Shown piece by piece: positions 1-9,997 of a stretch of 64,000 nt of DNA. Made by a program: the position numbers and the translations under genes. The DNA comes from JAOUFP01 sp963801505. GTDB lineage: Bacteria > Nitrospirota > Thermodesulfovibrionia > Thermodesulfovibrionales > UBA6898. Numbering within the stretch: the stretch's first letter is position 1; every line of letters starts with the position of its first letter. Below the pieces are notes generated by a model. It did not search any database, was not told where the DNA came from, and worked only from the letters and a program-made list of their open reading frames with translations. The stretch is taken from the NCBI GenBank assembly GCA_963801505.1, contig CAWDEY010000017.1, positions 62,001 through 126,000 on the forward strand, in the 5' to 3' direction.

Positions 1-731
1 TTATACCGCTTTCCGACCTGAAGAGAAAAATGGACATCTTCAGCAAAACCGTATCCCTGAAAAAAATCCGAATATTTTGTGTAGTTGAAAACTTCTTTTC
101 TATAAAAAGCTATCCCAGGCAGAAAATCCACGACCTTCTGCCCTCTAAACAAAGTTCTCGGGAAAACAAAGCAGCCTTTTTCAGGACAGTATGTACCTTC
201 TTCTTCGGAGTGCATCAAGAGTAGTTTCTCAATCTTTTCTCTCGCCTTTGATCGGGGTATTGTCCTGGCAGAATAAATATATGCCTTCATTAAACTGGTA
301 AAATCTTCTTTTCCTCCAATGCTGTCAAGTCTTTCATCAATTGCGAGAATCTTAGAGTGTTCCACTTGAATGATAAAACCGGCAGCCCCACCAATTTCTT
401 TTCCCGTATCTTTCTCAAATATATCGAGGATTCTCAGGAAATAGTCAGGTTCAAACAGGCTATCATCATCAGAAAAACCAATAATCTCATATTGAGCTTT
501 TCCGATCCCGAAATTTCTCTGCCGCGTTAATCCTTTCTCGTGGCTATAATAGCTGACCGGGAATGCAAATCTTCCTTTACTCCTCCCGACAATTAGTTTG
601 GTTTCGTCCGTATCCGATGCATCAACAAGAATCACCTCATCAGGTTTTTTGTCCTGAAGGTTGAGATTTCTCAGCAATCTCATAATGTCTTTTGGACGGT
701 TATAGGTTGGTATTATTAATGACAATTTCAT
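1..731 (-). CDS. Glycosyltransferase family 2, partial (runs off left edge)
   Basis: The reading frame is open from an ATG at 731 to the window edge, 243 codons without a stop. The N-terminus (MKLSLIIPTYNRPKDI) is the classic GT2 GT-A opening. A first acidic site (VILVDASDTDE), the motif TRQRNFGIG and a metal-binding-type FSDDDS follow, so this is a nucleotide-sugar-dependent glycosyltransferase, probably cytoplasmic at the inner membrane. The donor and acceptor cannot be read from sequence. It starts 13 bp after the stop of the preceding glycosyltransferase and is the last visible gene of the minus-strand operon. The C-terminal part is outside the window. Confidence 0.85.
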   Translation of the reverse strand, partial: MKLSLIIPTYNRPKDIMRLLRNLNLQDKKPDEVILVDASDTDETKLIVGRSKGRFAFPVSYYSHEKGLTRQRNFGIGKAQYEIIGFSDDDSLFEPDYFLRILDIFEKDTGKEIGGAAGFIIQVEHSKILAIDERLDSIGGKEDFTSLMKAYIYSARTIPRSKAREKIEKLLLMHSEEEGTYCPEKGCFVFPRTLFRGQKVVDFLPGIAFYRKEVFNYTKYSDFFQGYGFAEDVHFSLQVGKRY

Positions 732-744
732 GGCCGATTCTTTG

Positions 745-1794
745 TTAGACAGGTCCTCTGGATGTTTTCGGTATTCTCACTGGTCTCACCGCACGCCACA
801 GCCCGCGCGTGAAGGGCAAGATTGGCGCGACCTTGGCCAAGACCTGAACTTTAAAACATTTTTTTGAATACTGGTAATCACTGTTGATGAATCGATCAAG
901 CAGTTCAGTTGCCTTTTTTTTCTGACCCATCTTGGCATACATCTCCGCTCTATTAAGCGCCCAGAATAACAGATGCTCCCGAAGGATATGTCGCGTATCT
1001 AAAGGGCAGGAATTGATAATGGCATCCGGCTCTACCAGGAAAGGTTCAATTGTACTCATATTATCATTTTCATTACCCCATAAATCCGATGCTTCCGTAT
1101 GATATATTGCCAGAGGTTCATCGATAATACCAAACCGTTCATTAAACAGAAGTTTCATAAATAAGTGTTTGTCTTCGCCAAGAAGACATTTATATTGAGC
1201 AAAAAAACCGCCCCATTTATTAGCGACCCGGGTCCTCATTATCGCCGAGCACGTCCAGATACGACTCATTATGCAATTCACCAACGATATGTCGGTGTCG
1301 GGACGTATTTCATATATTCCACCAAGTTCCTGCTCACAATGGTTTCCCCGTTCCATTTCCGAAAAGAGCAGATATCCGGTCCATATCACCGTTACATCTG
1401 CCGTTTTATCTTCAAGCAGCGATATTCCTTTCTCCAGAAAGCCCGGCAACCATTCGTCATCGGCGTCCAGGAAAGCAACGTACTTTCCTCTCACGATTTT
1501 CAAGCCCGCATTCCTCGCCGCGCCGGGACCCTTGTTCTCCTGTTTCATGAGCCTGATTCTCGGATCAGAAAATCGCAGGACGCTCTCCGGTCCGGCATCA
1601 GTAGAACCATCGTCAACAACTATTATCTCCAGGACTGGAAAGGTCTGGCAGAGGATAGATGAGATCGCACGTTCTACATACTTCCCTTTGTTGTAAAGAG
1701 GTACTATTACGGAGACAGTCGCACAGGAAGTTTGACAGCTGTCCGCACCAGCCGAAACCGTTTTCACAGGTGTATCGTCACCTTCTCGAAGCAT
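745..1794 (-). CDS. Glycosyltransferase family 2
   Basis: A 349-aa GT-A fold glycosyltransferase. About 27 residues of low-complexity lead precede VSVIVPLYNKGKYV, then the acidic VVDDGSTD, the GPGAARNAG segment and the metal-binding FLDADDEW. The C-terminal 100 residues are variable, as usual for acceptor-recognition regions. The ATG at 1794 has an AGAGGG Shine-Dalgarno and overlaps the end of the upstream glycosyltransferase by 17 bp, which implies translational coupling. It is one of five clustered glycosyltransferases likely to add successive sugars to an O-antigen or exopolysaccharide repeat unit. Substrate unknown. Confidence 0.9.
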   Translation of the reverse strand: MLREGDDTPVKTVSAGADSCQTSCATVSVIVPLYNKGKYVERAISSILCQTFPVLEIIVVDDGSTDAGPESVLRFSDPRIRLMKQENKGPGAARNAGLKIVRGKYVAFLDADDEWLPGFLEKGISLLEDKTADVTVIWTGYLLFSEMERGNHCEQELGGIYEIRPDTDISLVNCIMSRIWTCSAIMRTRVANKWGGFFAQYKCLLGEDKHLFMKLLFNERFGIIDEPLAIYHTEASDLWGNENDNMSTIEPFLVEPDAIINSCPLDTRHILREHLLFWALNRAEMYAKMGQKKKATELLDRFINSDYQYSKKCFKVQVLAKVAPILPFTRGLWRAVRPVRIPKTSRGPV

Positions 1795-3055
1795 CGACCC
1801 TCTCCAGAACCGATTCCATCACATCATCAAAGCATTTTCTCGAATACCTAGTCGCCACTACCTGTTTTGCCTTCGTAATGAGGGATTGATATCCTTCCTC
1901 GTTTGTCAGGTGAGCATAACCCTTCAAAAATCCGGAGGAGTTCTGAAAAAGCAAAAGTTCTTTACCATCTCTGAACTCCAAACCCTCGGCCCCTACTGTT
2001 GTCGAAAGGACTGGTCTCATGGCGAAGGCAGCCTCGAGAATCTTTATCCTGGTACCCCCGCCAGCAAGGAGAGGAACGACAACAGCCCTGCAGTCCCTGT
2101 AAAACGCCATGATATCTTCGACATCGGGGTAAAGCTCGATCCCCGATGTCGTTTCGCAGATGGCCCGCACTTTCTCAGTAGGGTACCGGCCCACAACGAT
2201 AAGTTTTGCGTCAGCATAGACTCGCCGGAAGGCCGGGAAGATCGTCTCGACAAACCACCGGAGACCCTTGACATTGGGCGCATAATTCAGGGTCCCAACG
2301 AACAAGAGATGGTTCTTCTGACGGAACCCGTCTCCGGTATCATACGCAGAAAACGGCCCCGGGTCATATACATTTGGCACGACAAGCGGAGAACGCCCGT
2401 TGCCTTCACTCAGACGCTTCCTGTCCCTTTCCGAACAGACAAGAGAGGCCCCGAAGCCGAGGCATTCGCGTTCGTATCTCTGTATGAGCCTCCTGTTGAA
2501 ACCAAGTATCCATTTTTTCAGTGGCCCGTCACAGTCCCCGATCATCTGATCGTATAGGGGACCTGAGATAATGTCGTCAAAATCAATGATCGCACGTCCT
2601 TGCAACCGCACGGGAAGATCGAAGAGAAGGCCTGTACTGTAAATGTACCGGACGAGGATATAATCGTAGTCTTCAGTGGAGATCCGGGACAAGATCGCCT
2701 CGCGGGAGGTCTTCTCGTACTGGAAGACGGGCACCGGCCTTCCGGTCATAACGCCGGTGAGAAACCGCCGCCTGAATCTCCCCTGTTCGGCCAGAGCAAG
2801 GGGTATCTCGTTCCGAAAGACAGTGGCACTGGTACGTGCACCGGCAAGGTCGTAAATATATGCAATGTCGACCAACCCCAATTGCTGAAAGAACCTGACA
2901 AAGTGCATAGTCCTCATGTTCGCGCCAGTTGACGCCGGCAACGGGTAGTGATTGCAGATGATCAATGTTTTTTTTGTCCTGCCCCCGCCCTTTCCGGGCA
3001 CGTCAATGGACAGAGTCGGACAAGTCCGTTCGCTTTTATGATAGCTATTTGCCAT
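1778..3055 (-). CDS. Glycosyltransferase group 1 (GT4-like)
   Basis: A 425-aa GT-B fold glycosyltransferase. The N-terminal Rossmann half begins around residue 30 (KKTLIICNHYPLP, then GANMRTMHFVRF). The C-terminal half has LLFVGTLNYAPNVKGLRWF, a typical start of the nucleotide-sugar-binding domain. It continues with VVPLLAGGGTRIKILEA, the EX7E-type donor-binding region, with E in KILEA. This arrangement resembles the PEP-CTERM/EpsH-associated and PslH-type GT4 enzymes. The ATG at 3055 has AGGAG six bases upstream. The role is transfer of an unidentified sugar to a lipid-linked intermediate at the inner membrane. Confidence 0.9.
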   Translation of the reverse strand: MANSYHKSERTCPTLSIDVPGKGGGRTKKTLIICNHYPLPASTGANMRTMHFVRFFQQLGLVDIAYIYDLAGARTSATVFRNEIPLALAEQGRFRRRFLTGVMTGRPVPVFQYEKTSREAILSRISTEDYDYILVRYIYSTGLLFDLPVRLQGRAIIDFDDIISGPLYDQMIGDCDGPLKKWILGFNRRLIQRYERECLGFGASLVCSERDRKRLSEGNGRSPLVVPNVYDPGPFSAYDTGDGFRQKNHLLFVGTLNYAPNVKGLRWFVETIFPAFRRVYADAKLIVVGRYPTEKVRAICETTSGIELYPDVEDIMAFYRDCRAVVVPLLAGGGTRIKILEAAFAMRPVLSTTVGAEGLEFRDGKELLLFQNSSGFLKGYAHLTNEEGYQSLITKAKQVVATRYSRKCFDDVMESVLERVDASRR

Positions 3056-3103
3056 ATACTCCTGAAACCATACTTGAAATAGATCGTTTTATTAGCAAAC
3101 AGT

Positions 3104-4138
3104 TCATCTCAATGGACCTTTAACAGGTTCTTTTCCGAGCGTTCGTACTGCTTCCGGACAGTCGCCGAATCTGTGCAAAAGGTAGTCGCGGACAGCCCAC
3201 AGTTTGGCTTTCCTGAGCGGACTGTCCTGTTTTTGCCTGTATTTTTCTTTGTATGCCTTAAATGAACTGAACATCGATTTCATCAGTGACTCTTCCCCAG
3301 GGTCGTCCACGCGGAAACGGGGGGGGAGTAAATACCGCAAAAGCTCATAGGATACCCGTCTGTAAATTATCAGGCGTTCAGAAATGGAAAGGTTCTTTTT
3401 TGCCCATAAGAGCCTGTTTCTCATCAAAAAATAGTGAAACAGAGCTGAGCCCTCTCCACCGAAAGAAACGGATATCTTGTGCCACACCTTGGCTTTAGGT
3501 ACAAAGTAACTCTTGTACCCGGCCTTTCTGGCCCGGTAACACAGGTCCGTCTCCTCGAAAGTCAAATAGAATTCCTCATCGAGCAACCCGACCCTATTGA
3601 GCAGACGGGCGCTTACGAACAGAGCACAGCCGCAGACATAATCAGTTTCCGATAACGTATTGAAATCCTTCCCGTCATCGATACAACCCTGGCCAAGATG
3701 GTCGAACCTCGATATATCTTCCAGCCATCTTGCGCCGGCATACCAGATCCTGTCGGGTTCTGCATGATAATAAATTTTAGCTCCAAGTATCGCCTCCTGC
3801 CCGATACGCACTGACGCATCCATAAAACAACCGAGAATCTGCTGGTCCACAATAGTGTCATTGTTCAGGAGAAACAGATAATCTGCGCCCTGTTTCAGCG
3901 CATAGCGGATCCCCGCATTATTCCCACCGGCAAAGCCAAGGTTTTTACCGGTTTCAAGCAGAACAACATCTGGAAATGCCTTCCGGATAGCACTGACAGA
4001 GTCATCAGTTGAGCCGTTATCCACGACGATAATATCAAAATGCGGATAATCTATCCGTCGTACTGAGTCCAGGCACTCCAGGGTATCGCGTTTGCCGTTC
4101 CAGTTCAGGATTATTATGGAAACTTTAGCGTAATGCAT
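3104..4138 (-). CDS. Glycosyltransferase family 2 (rhamnosyltransferase-like)
   Basis: A 344-aa GT2 enzyme. The opening VSIIILNWNGKRDTLECL, the acidic VVDNGSTDDSV, the NLGFAGGNNAGI segment and FLLNNDT are the hallmarks of the WbbL/RfbF-rhamnosyl-type GT2 subgroup. EEFYLTFEETDLCYRARKAG is its ED/ETDL acceptor motif. I start at the ATG at 4138, 4 bp after the upstream stop at 4143-4145, rather than at 4198, which would give a 56-bp overlap. Sugar specificity is inferred from family resemblance only. Confidence 0.88.
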   Translation of the reverse strand: MHYAKVSIIILNWNGKRDTLECLDSVRRIDYPHFDIIVVDNGSTDDSVSAIRKAFPDVVLLETGKNLGFAGGNNAGIRYALKQGADYLFLLNNDTIVDQQILGCFMDASVRIGQEAILGAKIYYHAEPDRIWYAGARWLEDISRFDHLGQGCIDDGKDFNTLSETDYVCGCALFVSARLLNRVGLLDEEFYLTFEETDLCYRARKAGYKSYFVPKAKVWHKISVSFGGEGSALFHYFLMRNRLLWAKKNLSISERLIIYRRVSYELLRYLLPPRFRVDDPGEESLMKSMFSSFKAYKEKYRQKQDSPLRKAKLWAVRDYLLHRFGDCPEAVRTLGKEPVKGPLR

Positions 4139-4142
4139 GAAA

Positions 4143-5162
4143 TTACCCAAAAGCAGATTTCGCAAGTCGCCTTCGTGCTGCATTGTACACTCTGACACCC
4201 GAAGGCCCGGCCGCCAATCTTGCAGCTGCTTTCCAGAAAAGCAGGGTTTTACATATCCGCGGGGACATCCTTAATGCCTCTTTGAAGAACACTCTTCCGG
4301 AAGCAAAGCGTCCTTCATTGAAATCGATGCACGCACAGGTCAAGGCACGGTCGGCAAAAACAAAAGAAACCTGCTTTTTCAGGGTGTCCACTTGAGGGAT
4401 GCGGTCTTTATATTTTTCGAAGATCATCCTTGCCGCCAGGTAATGCTCTTTTAAATAGGGATAGGAAGTATAATCTCCCCAACTACTGGAGGCGCTCGTC
4501 GCATGCACCCGATACTTGACGAGGGGACTGCCGATACAGGCAATATCATAAAAAAGCAGCATTCTCATCCACATCTCTCCGTCATTACAGTGCGGGAGGT
4601 CCTGATTGAACAGGCCGGCGTGTTCATAGCATGACCGCCGCGCCAACACAGAGCCTATGAAGATACTCGAACTCAGGTGAAATGAACTCAGAAATCGGTG
4701 AAATATAGTCAGGCCGTCTTCGATGTAATCTTTTCTGGAATATTCATTCCATATTTCTCGATCAATAACCTCCCCCTCGGGGTCAATAAGAATTACGTTA
4801 GAGTGAACAAAGCCTACCTTCGGATGCTCGTCGAGGATTCTCACTTTCCGCTCCAGGTTATCAGGCAACATTACATCATCATGGTGAAAAATGCAGACAT
4901 AATCACCATCTGCCAACTCCAAACAACGGTTGGCATTGCCGACAGGTCCGAGATTCTCAGCATTCTTCACGAATGATATTCGTGGATCGCGAAATCCGCG
5001 CACAATTTCCTCAGTGTTGTCAGTCGAGCAATTGTCACAGACGATAAGACGAAAATGTGTGTATGTCTGAGCCAGCACCGACTGAATGGCTTCCGCGATA
5101 TAGCTGCTCCCGTTGTATACGGGCATACAGACGCTGGTCCTCGGACGGACAGAGCAAGTCAT
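4143..5162 (-). CDS. Glycosyltransferase family 2
   Basis: A 339-aa GT2 enzyme: RTSVCMPVYNGSSYI, the acidic CDNCSTDNTEE, NLGPVGNANRCL and the metal-site IFHHDDVML. The ATG at 5162 is preceded by AAGGAGGAA, one of the strongest Shine-Dalgarno sequences in the window. It sits between the acetyltransferase (45 bp upstream) and the next GT2 (4 bp downstream), within the same transcription unit. Donor and acceptor are unknown. Confidence 0.9.
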   Translation of the reverse strand: MTCSVRPRTSVCMPVYNGSSYIAEAIQSVLAQTYTHFRLIVCDNCSTDNTEEIVRGFRDPRISFVKNAENLGPVGNANRCLELADGDYVCIFHHDDVMLPDNLERKVRILDEHPKVGFVHSNVILIDPEGEVIDREIWNEYSRKDYIEDGLTIFHRFLSSFHLSSSIFIGSVLARRSCYEHAGLFNQDLPHCNDGEMWMRMLLFYDIACIGSPLVKYRVHATSASSSWGDYTSYPYLKEHYLAARMIFEKYKDRIPQVDTLKKQVSFVFADRALTCACIDFNEGRFASGRVFFKEALRMSPRICKTLLFWKAAARLAAGPSGVRVYNAARRRLAKSAFG

Positions 5163-5207
5163 GTTGCTTCCTCCTTCATTCCGTTCCCGGCATGCTCAGT
5201 TTCGGGT

Positions 5208-5891
5208 TTACACACTTGTCTTTCCAGTAATATCGCCGGAAATACATACCCATTCCCCTGCACCTTCCTCCCACTTTTTGATAACCCGTGCAGGGGAGCC
5301 TACTGCGATGCACCTGTCAGGGAGACTTCTTGTCACAACGCTGTTCGCCCCGACAATCGACATTTCGCCGATCGTGACACCCGGCAGTATGACCACATTT
5401 TGGCCGATCCAGCAACCCCGGTTGATTCTGATGGGCGCTATTCTGAACATCCTCTGAGACGCATATGGTTCGCAGGCATTTTCGTATCCGTGTAATCCAT
5501 CCGTCATATTGATATTTGAAGCGAACAGGACATCATCTTCAATCACGATTTCGCTCATCGCCGCTATCTGCAGATTTGCGGTAGCCGTCACCCTGTTGCC
5601 GATGGTGATTTTTGGTTTGGAACCATTGGGGAACTGTTGTATCTGTGCTGCCCCTGATGCAAAGGCAGGATAACCCGTTTGGGCAACGAGAAACGTGCCG
5701 TGGCCGAGAGAAACATCATCTCCGATAAATATGAGTTCCGGATGGCATATGACCCGCGGCAGATCAATTTTCAAATTCTTCGGGTCATTTCCGAATTTCG
5801 GCAGGGTCGAACGGGCGATATCGCTGCTCATCTCATACATTAAGGTCGCCAGTTTGCCGATTAATTTTCTGAATAATCTTTTCAACAGCAT
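5208..5891 (-). CDS. Hexapeptide-repeat acyltransferase (LbH family)
   Basis: About 227 aa. The C-terminal half contains left-handed beta-helix hexapeptide repeats: VTATANLQIAAMSEIVIEDD, then IRINRGCWIGQNVVILPGVT, then IGEMSIVGANSVVTRSLPD, with the closing AVGSPARVIKKW. These are typical of WcaF/NodL/maltose-acetyltransferase-like O-acetyltransferases that decorate surface glycans using acetyl-CoA. The ATG at 5891 (MLLKRLFRKL) is preferred over a TTG at 5933. Neither has a clear Shine-Dalgarno, so the start is uncertain. Genes for glycosyltransferases follow directly. Confidence 0.82.
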   Translation of the reverse strand: MLLKRLFRKLIGKLATLMYEMSSDIARSTLPKFGNDPKNLKIDLPRVICHPELIFIGDDVSLGHGTFLVAQTGYPAFASGAAQIQQFPNGSKPKITIGNRVTATANLQIAAMSEIVIEDDVLFASNINMTDGLHGYENACEPYASQRMFRIAPIRINRGCWIGQNVVILPGVTIGEMSIVGANSVVTRSLPDRCIAVGSPARVIKKWEEGAGEWVCISGDITGKTSV

Positions 5892-5955
5892 AAGATAACG
5901 GGATACGATATCATGGTAACGCCTGCAGGACAAACTCTGTTGTCCGCACCCTTCG

Positions 5956-8900
5956 CTATTGTATTACCAGGTTCCCCACAGTTACAGTCCCTTTGCCGAT
6001 GCTCAATGATCCTGTGACCGTTGTATAGTAGTCGCTGTGAAATGACCATGAATCATCGTAACCGCCCGCGAGCGTTACAATCATGTCCAGATCAAACACG
6101 AGGTCCTCATTGAACGGCATTGCCTGGCTCAGAACAGTGTCTCCGCCTGACGCCGAGCTATAAGCAAGCTGAAGGGCGGAATAATATTCCGTGGTCGGGC
6201 CAATCTTTTTTACCGAGAGGCCGTAGGTGTATCCGTTACCTCCCTGCCCGTTCGTATAATGCTGGGAAATCTCAACGCCGGAAAGCGGCCTGTCATAGAG
6301 TGCTGTTTCGTCGACCGCCCCTACAAAGTGATAGCCGGTATCCCGATCCAGCCAGCCTATGTTCAGGGCGGCAGTGGTAGAATCAAATCCGCCTGTGTAA
6401 ACTTTATCCACCGACGCCTCTTCCACTGCATCGACATAGAGACGCACTTTGTTCGTGCCCGCGTCCCGGACCGCCACGATGTGATGCCACTGCCCGTCCG
6501 TAAGGTCTGTACTGCCGTTCAATATGGCGATGTCTCCGTTCTTGTCTTTCAATACAAACGCGGCCGCGCCCCCGTCCGAACAGCCTACCCACCACTGAAG
6601 CGGAGTCGCCCCGTCACTCCTGCCCACAATCGCCTGATCGCCGGAACAGGTGCTCGCCGCGTCGGTCTTCATCCAGAATTCGATGGAGAAACTGTCAGTC
6701 GCACCCCAGTCGAACGTGTTGTCGTCCGCCGCGCTCACCTGATTGGTCCCCGCGAACTCCTGGGCACCCCCTATGATACCCGTCGTTGCAGTCGGACAGT
6801 TTGTACAGGTCGCATTATCAATCCCATAAAGGTCCTTGTAGGGTGAGCTCAACTCGTCAAGCTTCCAGTAGTGGATCATCCCGGCGGGCAAGGGCGGCAC
6901 CACAGCCACCGATATGGTGAAAGGCTGGTCATTATAACCGGCCACGTTGCTCGCCCGGACGGTGACGCTTACGTCGCCAGCGGCTGAAGGCGTCCACTGG
7001 ATCAATCCCGTCGTGCTGTCGATCGTCATGCCCACTGGATAGCCGTCAAGAAGACTATATGTCGGAGCAGGGTAGCCAGTGGCGTTTACATCGTATTGGT
7101 AAGGTTTGCCGACGTACACCGTCGTGACGGGCGTTGTGGTAATCGTCGGCGCCACCGAGGCGTCTACATGAATAGTGAAACCCTGATCCGCCGGGGTACC
7201 GACACCGTTGCTCGCCCGGACGGTGACGCTTACGTCGCCAGCGGCTGAAGGCGTCCATTGAATCAATCCCGTCGTGCTGTCGATCGTCATAGTCGGAGGA
7301 GGCGTCCCAAGCAAACTGTAGGTCGGTGAAGGAACGCCCGTCGCATTCACATCGTAAGTATAAGGCTGCCCCACTACCGCCGAGGTAACGGGAGTGGACA
7401 TAATCCAAGGAGCTGAAGGAATTACCTCTCCCTGCCCCTGGGGAACATATGTCCTGTCGTTCGTTATGAGAATCCGGTCAAGCTTCGTCCCATCCTCCCG
7501 ATGCCTGATCACCAGCGTGTGCTGCCCCGTCCCCAACGAGTATACCAACGGGTCTGCAACGTCTTGGTTGTTCACCAAATCCCATCCCCAGGTGCTGCCG
7601 CCTGCAGTATCCCATAAGGCATAGGCCCCGGAATCCATCGAAACAAAAAAGGAATTCCCAAGATTATCGATCAGCCGCCCCCACACGACATAATCGCCCG
7701 CCACCGGCACACTAAAAGTATAAGCTGCAGCCCCCACTGCCTGCGAAGGATTATCCAATATATCGCCTGATCCCTCCGGAATCCACACATACGCGCCGGA
7801 AGAAGCTTGACTGTCCGGGCCCACCGCCATCGGGGACGTAAGACTCCCGGACTCCCCCTCCAACCACACCAGCACCGACACCGGATTGACCACATTCAGA
7901 CTAACCGGAATCGTCTGCGGCGAGTTTGTCGCACCCGCGGCAGTGATGGTTATCGTGGCCGTGTATGTCCCCGCAGAAAGCCCTGATGTAGCGTAGTTCA
8001 CGGTGATGGTGTCCTGCTCGTCCGTGGATGTACCGCTTGTCGGGGTACATGAAAGCCAGGTCGCATTATCCGAGATCGTGTAGCTCAGGGTGGCGCCACC
8101 GAAATTCCACACCTGGAAACTCTGGCTCGGGGCGTTGTTGCCCAGGGTGGTTGTCGCCGACAGCGAAGCAGGGCTGAAAGAGATGCTCGGCTGACTGTTG
8201 ACCTGAGTAACGATCTGCGTTGAGCCCGAAAATACAGGCACATTGATACTATGTTTAACAATTACCGATCCATCTGCGGCGGGTTGTTCCGTAAAAAGAT
8301 AAAATTGAGTCGGTACGTCTGTTTCGCCGTCAAGTGTGGTCGTTAAGGTGTCTGTAGAAGGATCGAAGTCTATCTGGCTGATGTTGGAATCCGCCAATGC
8401 CCGAACATACCGGGCAGCGCTATCCATGGTAGTATATATAGGATGGTAAGACGCCACCCCATCTACAATTCCGCTTAGAATCGAGTTCCAGTTCGATCTG
8501 CTAATAGACTGAATAGATCCAACTTCGTGGGTAAAAAGCGTAGGCAGGGCCATGCTGTCAAATGCCCGCTTTAGTTGACTCACCCCACGCTCTATGCTAC
8601 CGCTCACGTCGTTATCAGGGTACCATTCATACCCTGCGTTGTCCCGGATTTCAGTGAGCACATTAAAAAATCTTCCTTCATACTCCGGATGTCCGGGAAT
8701 CGACAGGTAGTCGGCATAATAGAAAGGATCGCTATATTCGCAATTACCGGAATCATACTTGCGATACGGCCCCATCTGAAGGCATGAGAAAGGTGTTTCG
8801 GAATTACCCGGTGGAAGTGGAGTGCCGACGAACTCTACACCCCAGCTCGCCAGGCCCGAAAAGACGTTGGTGCCGAACTCATACTGGTGCGGCACTACGA

Positions 8901-9954
8901 ACTTCGAGATTGGAATGTTGTGCTGCTGGTGCCACTGCGTACCCTCCGCGAAATGAGCTGCGATCTCGCCGTCGGTGTAATCGCTTTGTGCAGAATGGTT
9001 GTAGTAGAAACAGGTACCATAATCAAAGGCATGAATAGCAGCGGTAGCATTACCGCTATTTACAAGGGTTGCCAACTGGGTCGTGTCGGTGTCGTCCATA
9101 TCGTCCAGGTAGAATCCAATCCAGGGTTTGAAACCCTGGGCGACCGCATCCTCCGCCCACCAAAACGGTCCCGTGCAATCGTCGACACGAAATGTAACAA
9201 AGGGCGGCATGCCTTGCAAAGCAAATGGCTTGCGCGCTGCCCACACCAGGGACCTCCACACCAGGTCGTCCAATTTATAAACATAACCCTGCACGCCGGC
9301 ATCGGTGAAGGCATATGAACCCCATTGCACGGCCTTGCCTTGCCCATATCCCCGCACAACAATGAATGGATTCCCCCCCGTGGTAGCGATCACCTGTGCA
9401 TCTTGCGGCGGCGTCATTCCCAAAGAGGTCATGTTTGCCTTGAGGTTTATAATCTCACCTGCATCGTGGCCCTCACTAATATAGCTTCCTTCCTGACTAC
9501 CGCCGACAAACCCGATTGTATTTGCCGATATGTTCGGATAATATGTCAGTCCAAGAATGTCCTGGACATACTGATACCGCGGCACATACCCTGTGTTAAC
9601 TAACAGATTATCAAAGCTAACAAGCCCGGTACCGTTAAAAACAGCATTGGTAATGTATGACTGCTCAACCTCGTCAAGATACATACCGCTCTTATCCAAT
9701 CCATTGTGCCCGATAATGATAAGTGCCCTGTCAGCGATATCCTGATGAATTGAATTATTAGCAATATCGAGAACGGTATATGGTATGCCGAAGTTATCGA
9801 GATACGGACCAATATAATGCTGAAAATCAGAGAAATACTGGCTGGCGCTGTTGACCAGCACGACCGCCCTTTCGTCATTTGCAGTGACCGTACTACAAAT
9901 AGAAATTGTCAGTGCAATAACTAACAAGGCGACTGTCAGGAATTTCTTTTTCAC
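5956..9954 (-). CDS. Giant secreted multidomain protein A (NodB-like/BACON-like/CBM-like/Ig-like/LamG)
   Basis: A 1,332-aa exported protein starting at a GTG with AAGGGA upstream. Residues 1-25 are a signal peptide (KKKFLTVALLVIALTISICS). Residues 30-560 form an unnamed catalytic-looking region. Its PFVTFRVDDCTGPFW motif and a later HAFDYG suggest a divergent polysaccharide-deacetylase or related barrel, which is inference. About 588-690 is BACON-like (SISFSPASLSATT). About 692-841 is a CBM-like unit (VLVWLEGESG to YVPQGQGE). About 846-1023 holds two putative-Ig (He_PIG) repeats. About 1025-1238 is a LamG/concanavalin-like domain (IHYWKLDE). The last 80 residues end in GTVTVGNLVIQ, a recurrent tail of exported proteins in related bacteria. 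The N-terminal two thirds are nearly identical to gene C and the C-terminal third to gene B. Function is probably binding or modifying extracellular polysaccharide. Confidence 0.85.
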   Translation of the reverse strand: MKKKFLTVALLVIALTISICSTVTANDERAVVLVNSASQYFSDFQHYIGPYLDNFGIPYTVLDIANNSIHQDIADRALIIIGHNGLDKSGMYLDEVEQSYITNAVFNGTGLVSFDNLLVNTGYVPRYQYVQDILGLTYYPNISANTIGFVGGSQEGSYISEGHDAGEIINLKANMTSLGMTPPQDAQVIATTGGNPFIVVRGYGQGKAVQWGSYAFTDAGVQGYVYKLDDLVWRSLVWAARKPFALQGMPPFVTFRVDDCTGPFWWAEDAVAQGFKPWIGFYLDDMDDTDTTQLATLVNSGNATAAIHAFDYGTCFYYNHSAQSDYTDGEIAAHFAEGTQWHQQHNIPISKFVVPHQYEFGTNVFSGLASWGVEFVGTPLPPGNSETPFSCLQMGPYRKYDSGNCEYSDPFYYADYLSIPGHPEYEGRFFNVLTEIRDNAGYEWYPDNDVSGSIERGVSQLKRAFDSMALPTLFTHEVGSIQSISRSNWNSILSGIVDGVASYHPIYTTMDSAARYVRALADSNISQIDFDPSTDTLTTTLDGETDVPTQFYLFTEQPAADGSVIVKHSINVPVFSGSTQIVTQVNSQPSISFSPASLSATTTLGNNAPSQSFQVWNFGGATLSYTISDNATWLSCTPTSGTSTDEQDTITVNYATSGLSAGTYTATITITAAGATNSPQTIPVSLNVVNPVSVLVWLEGESGSLTSPMAVGPDSQASSGAYVWIPEGSGDILDNPSQAVGAAAYTFSVPVAGDYVVWGRLIDNLGNSFFVSMDSGAYALWDTAGGSTWGWDLVNNQDVADPLVYSLGTGQHTLVIRHREDGTKLDRILITNDRTYVPQGQGEVIPSAPWIMSTPVTSAVVGQPYTYDVNATGVPSPTYSLLGTPPPTMTIDSTTGLIQWTPSAAGDVSVTVRASNGVGTPADQGFTIHVDASVAPTITTTPVTTVYVGKPYQYDVNATGYPAPTYSLLDGYPVGMTIDSTTGLIQWTPSAAGDVSVTVRASNVAGYNDQPFTISVAVVPPLPAGMIHYWKLDELSSPYKDLYGIDNATCTNCPTATTGIIGGAQEFAGTNQVSAADDNTFDWGATDSFSIEFWMKTDAASTCSGDQAIVGRSDGATPLQWWVGCSDGGAAAFVLKDKNGDIAILNGSTDLTDGQWHHIVAVRDAGTNKVRLYVDAVEEASVDKVYTGGFDSTTAALNIGWLDRDTGYHFVGAVDETALYDRPLSGVEISQHYTNGQGGNGYTYGLSVKKIGPTTEYYSALQLAYSSASGGDTVLSQAMPFNEDLVFDLDMIVTLAGGYDDSWSFHSDYYTTVTGSLSIGKGTVTVGNLVIQ

Positions 9955-9997
9955 TATAGTCCCTTCATCATTTTCATGCGCGTGAACTCATCATCCT

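Noticed and set aside
1165..1662. 165-codon plus-strand frame inside a glycosyltransferase
   Set aside because: Fully antisense to a well supported GT2 gene, with no family-like sequence.
8575..9318. Plus-strand frames repeated opposite both gene A and gene C
   Set aside because: They recur only because the coding strand is duplicated; no Shine-Dalgarno or family match.
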